From positions 1 through 30,357 of the forward strand of contig JAYMTA010000369.1 in assembly GCA_036897625.1 (NCBI GenBank): 30,357 nucleotides of DNA, given 5' to 3'. The position numbers were made by a program, and so were the translations under genes. Source of the stretch: Pelargonium cotyledonis. Lineage: Eukaryota; Streptophyta; Magnoliopsida; Geraniales; Geraniaceae. Of the stretch, positions 10,283 to 21,082 are shown one piece after another (the stretch's first letter is position 1; each line of letters opens with the position of its first letter). Below the pieces are notes generated by a model that saw only the letters and a program-made list of their open reading frames with translations, did not search any database and was not told the origin of the DNA.

Positions 10283-13127
10283 TTACTGTTCAATAACACG
10301 TTTTGCTCCCTCTAAAGTGTTCTTGAGAAGCATTGCAACGGTCATTGGACCAACACCTCCTGGAACCGGAGTGATCCATCCAGCAACCTTACAAGCTTCC
10401 TTGTAATCTACGTCTCCAACAAGTCTGTAACCTGTTTTTCTACTAGGGTCGTCGATAGCATTTGTCCCAACATCGATAACTGCAGCACCGGGTTTGATCC
10501 AACTGCCCTTTATCTGATAATTTAGAAAGAAATTTACAAATTAACAAACCATACTTCTCAAAGAAATAGAGCAGCTTATTCGTTACTAAGGACCATGATC
10601 ATCAAATGCATAAACATATTTTAAACCAGGATAAGCGAATCAATAAGCAGTCTTAGTTACCATCATTGCTTGTCCTGCTGCTGCAATAATAATGTCTGCT
10701 TCACGGATGATGCTTTCTGGATCACGAGTATTTGAATGGACTACAGTTACAGTAGCATCTGCTTTCAAAAGTAGCAGAGAAACTGGCAGTCCAACGATAT
10801 TGCTACGGCCCACTACAACTGCCTTCTTCCCCTTTATGCTTATACCACTTCGAGATAAAAGTTCAAGACATCCCTGTGAAGAAGCAATGTATCAATAAAA
10901 AATAAATAGAGAGAGTCTTAATGTGAGCATACAAACAAGTAAATAAGGTTAGTCAGTTCATTTCACATAATTTGTTAACTCGTGCGAATAACCTTAAATC
11001 GACACTTATTCAGAAACGGAGGTAGGATATAGTAAACCATAAACAATACTAGTGATATTATAAACTGAGATTATTGCCTTCGGGGTACAAGGAAGAAATA
11101 GAGGTTCTCTGCCTTTCATTGCGAGCTTGCCGATGTTCAGAGGATGAAATCCATCTACATCCTTCTCGATGCTGATTTCAGTTAGAACTCTCTCTTCGGT
11201 TATATGTTTTGGCAATGGAAGTTGAACCAATATGCCTGTACATGTAACAACCAGCACGTGAGTAAATGCAATTAGTTTTCGCATGCTAATGATTAATTAT
11301 TTTGTATGCCATTCTTGTCTCCAAGGCTACCATAAGGAGGCAACGTATGTAATTTTGAGAACCATAAATTTCTATGCACCTCACTTGAACTCTTAAGAAA
11401 TAATTTGGCATGTTGAGGACTTTATAAACAAAAAATAAACAAATTTTCTTCCATCGACATTCACATCAGAGGTATTTGAATCTAATAATTCTATATTATT
11501 ATCTGGATAATTCACAACGCAATTAATGAGAGAGGCATAACAAAATGAACTATCATACTAGTCATACAATAGCAATAAGATATAGATAATCAGATACCGA
11601 AATCCAAGCCCACAAACACATATTTTAATTAATTAACAGACCAACCGTGTACATCAGGATTTGCATTCAACTCGTGAACTTTGGCGATCACCTCAGCTTC
11701 AGATACTTGCTCTGGAAGGTCAAAGTCAAAGGACTTAATCCCAACTTCAGCACATGCTTTTCTCTTCATACTCACATAGCTTTGAGAGTCCTTCCTGCAG
11801 CCAACAATCACTACAGCCAATCCTGGTACCTGCACGACTCGAGCAATATAGCATTCAAAACCACCTGCTTAAGACTTGTAAAATTTCCAAAAGAAAGACT
11901 ATAAAGTTTACATAATGTTGACTAAAACTAGGCATAGAAACTAAAAAAATATTGAGATCTTGCCAATTGTCACATGACATTAACGAAACAAAATCAGACT
12001 ACGCATAATAGCCACACCAATAAGAAGAAGGTTGCATCAGAAATTCATAACTGAATGAGCTCCTAGTATTCATGAACACAATTATACCAACAACACAAAT
12101 AAGAGAACTCAACACATAATAAATAAATAAGTAAACAACCTACTTCCACTACTTGGGATCAACTACTCAATTTCATGAACCCCTCTCCTCAAAATTTTGC
12201 TGTATTGCTATATACAGACCCAATTTGTACTCTGTTCTTAAATTAGCAATATCGTAAGTTCAAGATAACATCCACACCAATAGAAAGAAGGTTAAATCAT
12301 AACTCGGCTAGCACTGGACATAAGTGAACACAATTACACAGTCAATCCAGGAAACACAGAGCTCTACTCCGCAAAACCCTATTCCTCCTACTAGGAGTCA
12401 GCTTTATGAACCAGTCCGCTCAGATTAGCATTATTATTACACAGACCCAATTTTCACACTTTTCACGTGCTTCGATCAAAACCTAATTGCTCAGTTCTTG
12501 TTCTTACAATTGAATCAGTATCTTCTTAAATTTAAAGCATCTGCACTAAACTAACACTAATGCACAACTCATTTAAAGCTAATCGCTCAATTCTTGTCAG
12601 TACAATTTGATCAACATCCTCTTAAATTTTGAAGTATCTGCACAGAATTAACACTGATTTGCAACTCATTTCAAGCTAATTTGAATCAATGAATGTTAAA
12701 TTGAACTCAATTAATCGAGAAATTCAGATCAATGAACTAAATCAAACATGCAGAGTGATGAAGAAAAGTTTCTACACAGAACTAACACTAATTCACATCT
12801 CATTTCAACTTTCAAGCTAAATCAAACTCAATAAACATCAAACTCAAACTCATTGAATCAAGCATGCAGAGTGAACTAACACAGATTCACAACTCATTTG
12901 AAGCTAATCCGAATCAATAAATATCGAAATCAAACTCAATGAATCAAGAAATTCAAATACAGATCAACGAACTGAATCAAACACAGAGAGCGATGAAGAA
13001 GAACAACCACCTTGCCGAATTTCTCGGAGAGAATGTGAACCTCGGAGGCGATCTCAGATCTGATGGCCTGAGCGACGGCTTTTCCGTCGATCACGGTGGC
13101 TTTCTTGTCGCCGGAAGCTGATGCCAT
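10283..13127 (-). CDS. FOLD2: Bifunctional methylene-THF dehydrogenase/cyclohydrolase (FolD), cytosolic
   Basis: Folate one-carbon enzyme interconverting 5,10-methylene-THF, 5,10-methenyl-THF and 10-formyl-THF with NADP. Exons on the minus strand: 13011-13127, 11646-11829, 11078-11235, 10661-10873 and 10283-10513. These total 903 nt and give 300 aa. The N-terminal domain carries Y57 and K61 of the YVxxK catalytic motif, QLPLP (105-109), KDVDG (125-129) and PCTPKG (149-154). The Rossmann NADP domain has GRSNIVGLP (175-183), and the C-terminal signature PGGVGPMT is at 275-282. The protein begins only a few residues before the conserved domain, without a transit peptide, which points to the cytosolic isoform. 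Introns 1, 2 and 4 are GT-AG; intron 3 (10874-11077) starts with GC. Intron 1 (1181 nt) contains degenerate tandem repeats. AATAAA (minus) at 10227-10232 is the probable polyadenylation signal. Confidence 0.95.
10874..11077 (-). other. Probable GC-AG intron in FolD
   Basis: The exon ends CCGAAG|GCAATAATC and the next exon starts after TTCACAG|GGATGT. This joins PCTPK to GCLELL, giving the universal PCTPxG motif of FolD. A GT donor 12 nt further on (TCA|GTTTAT) would keep frame but insert four residues into that motif, so the GC donor is preferred. Confidence 0.75.
12011..12455. repeat. Degenerate tandem duplication in FolD intron 1
   Basis: Two related blocks start at CCACACCAATAAGAAGAAGG (about 12012) and CCACACCAATAGAAAGAAGG (about 12272). 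They run through matching text (gaacacaattat, ctac-tccac, tcatgaac) to CAGACCCAATTT near 12225 and 12446. The period is about 220-260 bp. A second, shorter-period degenerate repeat (TAACACTAAT..CAACTCATTT..AAGCTAAT) follows at about 12545-12920. Confidence 0.6.
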
Positions 13128-14261
13128 TTTCGCGCCGATTTGCTTATCCTTCTCTGTGATCGGAAAGAACGAATCTTATCACTCTGACTCAGTGACTCGC
13201 TCACTCGCTCACTCTATGAACACTTCACTCACCAACCCCAAAACTTAGGTCAACTTTGTGGGACCAAAAAGTCAAACAATCCTGCAGCAGCCAATGTTTG
13301 TATTGGTGAGACTTGAGAGCTGTCCATTCGGGTTTTAGAAGAGTTTATTATTTCCGATATTGTATTAAAGAGACTTTATTTAAACTCGGCTTTCGAAAAC
13401 AGCTAAATAACTCGAATTGTGGATTGGATCGATTTGTGAGTACATTGAAAATGCGTGACAACATTTCTAATCTTAAATGTACTTTCTGAATCATATAGTA
13501 AAATCAAATTAAATTGAACTGAATATTAAAATGGACATTTATGTTACTTGAACCCATAGAAATGTACGAAGAATTTCAAGTGTTAACACGTTCATGTTTA
13601 ATTTGTCAATTCTAGTATTTTTGTTGTCAGTTCAAAATTTTCATTGGATTAAGGTCAAAAATATAAATTTTATGCTCTACTTAAGTGTGGATTGAGGGTC
13701 AGATTTGGGTTAAATTTAATTTCAAGTTTTTCATAGTGCGGATTGCCTCCAAGATGTCCGTCCCCAACTCATAAAATGATTGTGTCCATTTGAGCTATCC
13801 GTAAACCATCAAATGTGGGCTACATTTGAGTACACACGAGTCTAGTAAAGTTATAAACAATTGACACGCTTGAATGTTTAATTACACGAGTTATTATTCA
13901 CATTACACACATCCAGTTTACATTATAACACACTTTTTGTTATGAAATAGACTCAACTCAAGAGCTTTCAAAAGATGGACATAAACTCGGGATTCGATCG
14001 TAAATCAATACCCAAACTACTTGTACAATTGATGAACGTAGAAGGCTAACAAAGTTGTTTAGCTAAACTTAAATAGCCTTATAACTTGGCTTTATACACA
14101 TATCAACATATTTCCATTAACCTTTCTCTATCACTCTTTCATTTTTTTTTCTTGCCACTTCAATGACTATGAATACCATTTTTCACATAGTTGAAAATAT
14201 TCAATTCATCATCAAATTAAATCTAAAAAAAAAAGAAAAAAAAAACACATATTTTTCATCA
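13128..14261. other. FolD promoter and intergenic region
   Basis: The FolD 5' UTR/promoter reads leftward from about 13300. A TCACTCGC-type short repeat at 13180-13220 falls in the likely leader. Further right is AT-rich DNA without coding frames; 13550-13930 has acacg/gagt phrases resembling old transposable-element debris. Confidence 0.4.
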
Positions 14262-14495
14262 TTAGACCTTATGTGTGACACCAAGTCCCAAGAACATCAT
14301 GGTTCTAATAGGTTCTTCTGGATCATAACACCATTTTCGTCTCTCGAAACCACTGCGTCTCTCCCATATTATTCCTCCGGCGACCAAGGCCGCCGTCGCG
14401 TAAGCTTGCTTCAAAATATGCCCAACTGGTTTGTTGGGTAAGGGTTCATGAGCTAGAGAGGGATCAGAAGGAAGGTGGTGTTGGAGAGGCTTCAT
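14262..14495 (-). CDS. Small uncharacterised protein, 77 aa
   Basis: Single-exon frame from ATG at 14495 to a stop at 14262. I do not recognise a named family. The sequence has ordered blocks: a His/Pro-rich start (HHLPSDPSLAHEPLPNKPVGH), a short hydrophobic stretch at about residues 31-44 (AYATAALVAGGIIW) that could be a marginal membrane segment, a basic patch (ERRSGFERRKW, 45-55), an acidic PEEP, and a hydrophobic tail. Support for a real gene comes from a canonical TATA box (CTATAAATAG, minus strand, 14548-14557) about 55 nt upstream, GC content well above its surroundings, and balanced codon use. There is no secretion signal at the N-terminus. Function unknown. Confidence 0.6.
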   Translation of the reverse strand: MKPLQHHLPSDPSLAHEPLPNKPVGHILKQAYATAALVAGGIIWERRSGFERRKWCYDPEEPIRTMMFLGLGVTHKV

Positions 14496-14547
14496 GGTTA
14501 TGTGTTGGGGCTAAAAAATAAGGAATTAGGACAAGAGAGGAAGGTTT

Positions 14548-14557
14548 CTATTTATAG
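14548..14557 (-). promoter_or_regulatory. TATA box of the 77-aa gene
   Basis: CTATAAATAG on the minus strand, an excellent TATA match, placed to give a short leader before the ATG at 14495. Confidence 0.65.
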
Positions 14558-14731
14558 AAAGGAAAATAGTTGAAGGATTTTTTTGGGTGAGGGCATATTA
14601 GTCATTTCATATGGTGTTGGGTTATTGGTGAGTCATGACACATCATAAATAGTGGCCCAACTATTCTTTGTTCCTATTGTCTACTATTGGGGTAATTTTA
14701 GATTCCAAAGTGTACATTACATATTAGTTTA

Positions 14732-14976
14732 TACTCATCCGTTCCAAAATGAATGTCCTTTTTTTTATTTTGAGAAAAATTAAGAAGAATTTAGTTAATG
14801 TAGTATGTTTACTATTGTATTTTTATGATCATGTGGTGAGAGATTCTAACTAGCTTTTTATAAGGGTAGTATTGACAATTCATGCATAAGTAACTTACTA
14901 AAAAATGAAACAAGACACTCATTTTAGGACAAAAATGCAATTGAAACAAGATACTCATTTTGAGACGGAGGGAGTA
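14732..14976. mobile_element. Stowaway-type MITE
   Basis: About 245 bp with terminal inverted repeats: TACTCATCCGTTCCAAAATG at the left, and at the right a sequence whose complement reads TACTCCCTCCGTCTCAAAAT. TA dinucleotides form the borders. There is no coding capacity. The termini match the CTCCCTCCGTCCC ends of plant Stowaway (Tc1/mariner-derived) elements. Confidence 0.85.
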
Positions 14977-15899
14977 TTATGTTAACAAAATAATAATAAT
15001 AATAATAATAATAATAAGATTATTTTTTAAGGATATTTCATATATGCAAATATACTACATATGAGATATTGTTAGGTTTTCAAGTTTAAAATATTAAATT
15101 TTATTGCATTAGGTTGACCACAAAAAAAATTATTTTTTTATCCATGTAAATTATATAAAAAAATAGCATTTATTTTAGTACATAAATAATATTTTTTTAA
15201 ATACCAAGGAATTTTGTATTCCATAATTATAGCATTTGATAGTATATTTTGAGACACAAATAGCTCCATGTTGAATTTGGAATCATGAAATCATATATTC
15301 TAATCCTTGCTTTTTTAAGATACCTATATGATAAATATGGTATATATTGCAAAATCCACTTGTGACCACTATGTGTACATGCAAATATGACCACATATTT
15401 AAAAAGAAATTCCATATATATTTATATATGTATCATTTAAAATAGAAAAGAAAAACTAAAAATGACTTTTGATGAGCTTCAATGGTCACATATTGCACAA
15501 TCATTTCTCTTCAGATCTCTTCAAAGAGTTTTAAGATAAAAATATAATACAAAATGGGTCGATTTTAGCGTTTTAGAAACTTTTTGGACATACAAATTGA
15601 TCCCGAACACATGAGAACCCGAATCCCAGAACACAATTTTATGGATTTATAATTGGATAAGATAAAATCGATCGATTTTCAGGTCGAGTGTCCACAAATA
15701 TTAATGCTAGAATCCAACCCACAACAACCATCACCTTTCCTGAGAGGCTGAGACACCGAATCCCAAAACCCAGGCCCAATATCTGAAATTGGGCCTATTG
15801 AGGCCCATTATAGATTCAGCCAACTTTTATTTAGAAAATGGACCAAATGTCAGCCCATTATAAACTATTTTTCAAAAAAATATTGTTTATAAAAATAAA
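14977..15899. other. Intergenic region with (AAT)n microsatellite
   Basis: An ATA/AAT trinucleotide repeat at about 14990-15018. The rest is AT-rich without coding frames. Bases 15765-15860 contain several GGCCCA/TGGGCC/AGCCCA motifs (site II-like), just downstream of the minus-strand tRNA-Gln; no promoter function is claimed. Confidence 0.4.
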
Positions 15900-15971
15900 A
15901 GGTCCCACCGAGATTTGAACTCGGGTTACTGGATTCAGAGTCCAATGTCCTGACCACTAGACCATGGGACC
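15900..15971 (-). tRNA. tRNA-Gln (anticodon CTG), copy 1
   Basis: The minus strand folds fully. The acceptor stem GGTCCCA/TGGGACC is perfect, with discriminator T at 15900. The D arm is GTC..GAC. The anticodon stem TTGGA/TCCAG has loop CTCTGAA (anticodon CTG). The T arm is CCGAG-TTCAAAT-CTCGG. A box TGGTCTAGTGG and B box GTTCAAATC are present. A T-rich run follows and can end Pol III transcription. No intron and no encoded CCA. Confidence 0.93.
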
Positions 15972-17550
15972 AACTGATCAAAATTTTTACAATAATATTT
16001 ATATATCTTAGTGGACCAATTTTTGTGAAAAAATGTATTATTAAATAGATATTCATGCATACGAGGTCGACCGTGTAGTAGTTTAAGTTATTCGTTAATG
16101 TATGTGTTGATTACAATTTATTATGATCGATATTGAACATTTTATGAGAGAATATGTAATGATTGATATTACTATATTATATTTTAAATAATTCACGTTC
16201 ATTTTGACCATTTCAATAATTGTCACATCCTAATTTTAAAAATAAAATAAAATAAAATAAAAATACAAAAACAAAAACAATCGACACATTCTATTATTTC
16301 TCCTTGAGAAATTCCAATAATGTTACCTTATTTAACAAATATTTTGAGTTTCTCTAATGTAAGTTAATGCAATTGGTAAAAATCCCGATCAAGAAATAAA
16401 CGTTTATCATGATTCAAATTTCGTCAACTAATAACTTATTCAACCTGTTTGATTTTTGTCAGGTCGAATAAAAATTGATGTGAATATGATATAACTTAAA
16501 AATGTATCTTATGCCGGATATCAAGTCATAACTTATTATTTCATTATGTTTGTAGTTTATGGCACATTTGATATGATATTGGTAATATAATAACACCAAT
16601 AATAACATGATTCAAAAATCTGATAGTAATTCATTAATTTTCTCTAAGTAATTCATTAATTTTAATTTTTGAGTGACGGATAAAAGGAAAATTACATGCA
16701 ATATAATTTTGAACCGAAATAATGTTTTGATAGCATAAGTGAACAAATTACAATTTTGAAGTGATTTGCGCAAATGAAGTTCTTCCTTATATATATATGT
16801 AATGTTATCTAAATGGATGACTAAAATTTAAAGTGAATTTTTACTATAAACGTCTAAAATCAGTTGTCTAGTAAGTTCTCTAACATTTTTACAAAGTCGC
16901 TAGAATGCGACTGAAAATGCATAATCTCCTAATTTCTTGACTGATATCTAGATGGGAAGGTGAATGGTGAACTTTCAAATTAGTGTTGAATTGCTGAAAA
17001 TGTGCCCCATGTGCATGAAATATGAGTTCGAATGGATGAAAAAATAAACATGTTTTTATCAACGTAGTTTTCATTAATTCTAACGCCTCTCATCACTTAA
17101 TAAAATGAGTTAAAATCAATAAAAATTGGCAAGTGATATTTTTTAACTTGACATGTTTATGACCTGCGATCCAAATCGTCAGGTCTTACATATGGACTCG
17201 TCATTAGCCAAATTATTCGTAGATGAATGATAAACTCTCAATAAAACCTCTTAAATGTTTGATTTTAAGGTAGTGGTTATTCCAAAATGGGTCCAATCTT
17301 AGCCCATCAAAATTGAAAAGAAAATTTTGAAGTTTCAATAAGGTCTCATACAAACTCAAACTTGAAACTCGATATGTAATTTTACAGGTTCGAAATGTAT
17401 AAAATAGACTCAAATGATTTTTTGACCGGGTCCGACAAATCACATACTTTACACATAAAATCCATCCGACACTTAAGTAACTTCCTTTCGGGTTGGGTTG
17501 GTAAATGGGCCTTATATTAGCCCATTTAAAACTATTTTTGGAAGAAAAAA
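15972..17550. other. Intergenic region between the tRNA-Gln copies
   Basis: AT-rich, without a supported gene. An AAAAT pentamer run sits at about 16240-16262. Bases 17160-17520 read like degraded transposable-element sequence. The last ~45 bp before copy 2 resemble the corresponding 45 bp of copy 1. Confidence 0.4.
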
Positions 17551-17622
17551 AGGTCCCACCGAGATTTGAACTCGGGTTACTGGATTCAGAGTCCAATGTC
17601 CTGACCACTAGACCATGGGACC
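17551..17622 (-). tRNA. tRNA-Gln (anticodon CTG), copy 2
   Basis: Identical over all 72 nt to the copy at 15900-15971, with the same strand and anticodon. It is followed on the minus strand by a T7 run. Flanking similarity is limited to the 3' side (GCCCATTTAAAACTATTTTT against GCCCATTATAAACTATTTTT), indicating a local duplication. Confidence 0.93.
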
Positions 17623-18420
17623 CATGGTGTCACCTTCTTGGTCTAGTTTGAATATTATAAAAACAAATGTTTATAGTTAATACTTTTTATTTTATTTTTT
17701 AATATTATTTGAGTTACGGGTAATTCTTCTTTATTAACCCATAATTTCACATCATACCGTCGACAGAAATACTCAAACTCGAAATCGTAGAAAGAATTTG
17801 AAAACGTTTAACCTACTTCGCTCTAACTGTTCTGGTATTAAATTGATATTACTTATTTTTATGACATAATTATAGAATAAATAATAAATCACCACCTTTT
17901 GTGACATCATGCTCTATAATCTAAACTGTGTAAAGTAAAGACTCATAATTATTTCAATGTCCATGTTTCATTACATGCTTGTTAGTTGATAGTGGGTCGT
18001 GTTATCTCTTTGTACATTGTGCCCTAGCTACCACATTTTTCCTTTGGTATTAATTTATCCAAAAAAAGAAGAAGTTATCGTAACATTTTTTCTAGTTTAT
18101 ACCATGAGATTTTTAAATGGATCCGCATGCTCGTATTTGACACTTTTAAATCGTTTTACCGCCCCCAAACTGATCTCTGTTCGAGATTTATTAACAGTTT
18201 AAATTTTCTCCCCTCTCTATGAATATGTGAGTGAGGATCGAACGCAAACGCTATTTCTATTTATGCAACGTGTGTTGCCAACTGCGCCTGTGTAAATTAT
18301 CATCAATTTCTCACACATTTGGCAAATTATTTGTATACTTTAGACAATTGGGTTTCATGATACTTGTGTACCAACACATATATTATTGTGGACAAGATCT
18401 TGATCAATGATCATTGTAAA
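17623..18420. other. Intergenic region with a decayed SINE copy
   Basis: No gene seen. Bases 18101-18195 align by eye with the SINE at 27880-28050: CATGAG-TTT, then CTCG-TTGACAC-TTTAA, then CGTTTTACC, then GTTCGAGAT. They appear to be an older, diverged minus-strand copy. Confidence 0.4.
18101..18195 (-). mobile_element. Decayed SINE fragment
   Basis: Shares an ordered series of short blocks with the minus-strand SINE near 27.9-28.05 kb, including TTGACAC-TTTAA and the B-box-like GTTCGAGA (complement). Diverged and incomplete. Confidence 0.45.
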
Positions 18421-18890
18421 TACTCTCTCCGTTCCAAAATGAGTGTCTTGTTTCTATTTTTTGTAAAAATTAAAAATTACTCTATTTGTTCTAAAATATG
18501 TGTCTTGTTTTTATTTTTATGCTATTATATTATTGTTCTTCCCATATTACCCTTATCACTTATGCACGTGGGCAAATCTGCATATGGGTGCACATGGGGT
18601 GTAGGTGGAGAAAGTGAGGGTTATATTGAAAACACACTAAATTATCTTATAATTCTTAATTTTTACAAAAAAAGAAAATAAGACACTCATTTTGAGACGG
18701 GGGGTATAAGATAATTTAGTGTGTTTTTAATATAACCCTCACTTTCTCCACCTGCACCCCATGTGCATAAGTGATAAAGGTAATATGGGAAGAACAATAA
18801 TATAATAGAATAAAAATAGAAACAAGATACTAATTTTGAGACAAAAAATTTAGACAAATAAGACACTCATTTTAAAACGGAAGGAGTATA
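18421..18890. mobile_element. Nested/inverted Stowaway MITE pair forming a long fold-back
   Basis: A MITE-like end (CTCTCCGTTCCAAAATGAGTG) lies at about 18425. A matching inverted end sits at about 18682-18704 (CACTCATTTTGAGACGG), and another at about 18864-18888 (CACTCATTTTAAAACGG then AGGAGTA). Between them the arm at 18488-18651 is repeated almost exactly in inverted orientation at 18705-18842; the left arm carries about 26 extra bases near 18568-18594. The loop between arms is about 53 bp. The simplest reading is one MITE of about 285 bp plus an inverted partial copy of it. Confidence 0.85.
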
Positions 18891-19565
18891 ATATTTTTCA
18901 TGATAACACAAACGATAAAGTTGTGGATGGGACTTGGGACTTGGATCCGTTTTTTTTTCCTTTTTTTTTTTTTAATCTTTTTTCACTTATGACATACTTT
19001 ACTACTGAATTTTAGATAGTGTAAGATTTGTTTGTCTTCAACATTATCATAATTTGAACTTTGAAGTTTCTCCATTTTAGCATCTTTGTCATTATCTTCA
19101 TGGCAACCAAATTTTTGAAGTATAGTCACTTCAAGGACCACCAACTTTAGTTTATAAAAAGTTCTTATAATTACAAATTCTAATTGATTTTTTTAATTAT
19201 AATATCACTGTAAAAATACGAGCGACATTCAACGTTTTATAATGTTAACAATTAAGGATGAACTCACAAACATTTATAAGATAAAATCATCTATACTTGT
19301 AGGTCACCGATTGATAGTTGTGAAAAGTTATATGCAACCCACCCACCAACACATGAAACATTCATTTTCCGATCAAACATATAATAAATAAGAAAATGGA
19401 GCTATAATAAACCCTAGAAAACTCCCTATTCCCCCACATCCACTAATTTTTTGAAACTCTACATTAACTAACTATGATTACCAAATTAAAAAAACTAACC
19501 CTAATATCCAGCAAGCTTAATTGTTCTCCTAAATTAACATTTAACACACTATTTATAGATTATTA
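18891..19565. other. Intergenic region / HIPP 3' side
   Basis: AT-rich, with T-runs at 18950-18977. No coding frame supported. The part nearest 19565 is presumably 3' UTR of the HIPP gene. Confidence 0.35.
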
Positions 19566-21082
19566 TCACATAATCGAGCACGGGTTTTCTTCTTCGTTAT
19601 TGTACATTTCGATCGGACCATTCGGTTGGACCGGCGCATACATTCCGGGGAGAGAATAGGCATTAGCATGCATGGGAGGGGCATAATAGGAAAAAGACGA
19701 GCTAGGATTCGCTGTGTTGTAGCTCACTCCATAGCTCGAAGGCGGGGGTGGGGGATAGTACATGTGCGGTCCCGATGGATACACTTGCTGAGAAGGACGG
19801 CTCAGATTCATCGGATGCAGCGGAGGAAGAGCGGGGAGCGTCACACCGGATCCAAACCCATGGAAAGCGACACCGTTTGAAGATATGAGTAGAATGTCCA
19901 TTTTGCCCTTCACTAATTTTCTTCTTCTTCTTTTTGTCCTCTCCGTCACCACAAGCCTCCTCGGCCTCGCCGCCGTCCACCTCCGGCGAGAGGTGGTGGT
20001 GGCGGTGACCGGCATTGTCGCCGCCGTGCTTGGAGGGTTTGGGAGAAGCTTTTTTGACCGTTGATTTCTTGTGATGATCATGATCATGATCATCTTGATC
20101 TTGTTCTTTGCTTTTGATCTTGTGCTCCTTCTTGTCCTTGTCATGGCTTTTGACCTTTTTGTCCTTGATCTTCTCCGGCTTGACGACGATCTCCGGCCAG
20201 AGCTCGGCGTGCTTGCCGGACTTGAGAAGCTTCCTGAGAAGCGTGTCGGCGTCGACGTTTCCGTTGACCGTCACCTTGTGCTGCTGAGAATCGACCGTTG
20301 TTGTGTAAACACCTAGTGATCATATATATTTAAATTCATTTAATTTTATCCAAGAATAAATAATATAAATGTAACAAATGAAATGAATAAGAATTGCAAT
20401 ATAAATGTAAAAAATACATACGAAAAGTCCCAAAGAAATGGTTAACGAATTCATATAATCGATCCAACATTATTTAGGAATAATTTGCACATACTTGTGA
20501 TGCAAATTATAGGTATATAACATTTTTGAAAATGGGTAAAACCGACTTTTGGTAATCTACCAATATCGACAAATCGCGCGGTTTTAAGTTTTCAATGCGA
20601 TGTCATGTTCTCGTTAGTTTAACTTAGAATGTGCTAAAAAAAAGTCAGACTTGTATATATATTATCTAATCGAAATGTGTACTGTAGTATAGGAAAAAGA
20701 ATAATAGCTAGATTTTTTCATTTTAGTCAAACCAATAAGAACATGACACCGCATGAAAAATTCTCTTATTTCTATTTCATTAAATTTGTAAGTGCAGAGC
20801 GATTTGTTGAATTCATATTTGTTGGCCGATGTTATTTCGTACGTACCATCAATGGCTTGAAGAACTTTCTTGACCTTCTTCTTGCATCCTTCACAATGGA
20901 TCAACACTTTCAAGTTCCATGTCTATAAAAATGTAACACAAACACAAGAAACCAATTAATTACACAAACAAAAACAAAATCTATAGTGTAGATATATATA
21001 TACACACACACATATATTATATGACCTGGTATTGGAGTGGTTGAAGAAGATCTTGATGATGACCAGAATGTTTGGTTGCCAT
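19566..21082 (-). CDS. HIPP: Heavy metal-associated isoprenylated plant protein (HIPP), frame-broken in the last exon
   Basis: Metallochaperone-like family: an HMA domain binds metal through CxxC, and a C-terminal CaaX box is farnesylated for membrane attachment. Exons on the minus strand: 21026-21082, 20847-20922 and 19566-20312, with GT-AG introns of 103 and 534 nt. The HMA domain runs from TWNLKVLIHCEGCKKKVKKV (CEGC at residues 29-32) through GVYTTTVDSQQHKVTVNGNVD to LLRKLLKSGKHAELWPE. A Lys/His/Asp-rich linker follows (DHDHDHH, HRHHH, KKKKKK). The start frame then runs into a stop at 19702-19704 (247 aa). The family-typical tail (PPLHPMNLS, SYGVSYNTANPSSS, ending ENPCSIM, a CaaX box) lies one base over, ending at 19566. 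The frame change must fall between about 19840 and 19935, where A-runs occur (complement 19914-19936). Either the gene is frameshifted and has lost prenylation, or one base is a sequencing error. Family assignment is secure; integrity is not. Confidence 0.88.

Noticed and set aside
17213..17608. Open frame beginning with a Ser/Asn-rich peptide, also near 15865-16056
   Set aside because: The shared start is the translation of the duplicated tRNA-Gln gene, not protein coding.
18364..18681. 105-codon frame
   Set aside because: Crosses MITE ends and the hairpin arm; an artefact of transposon sequence.
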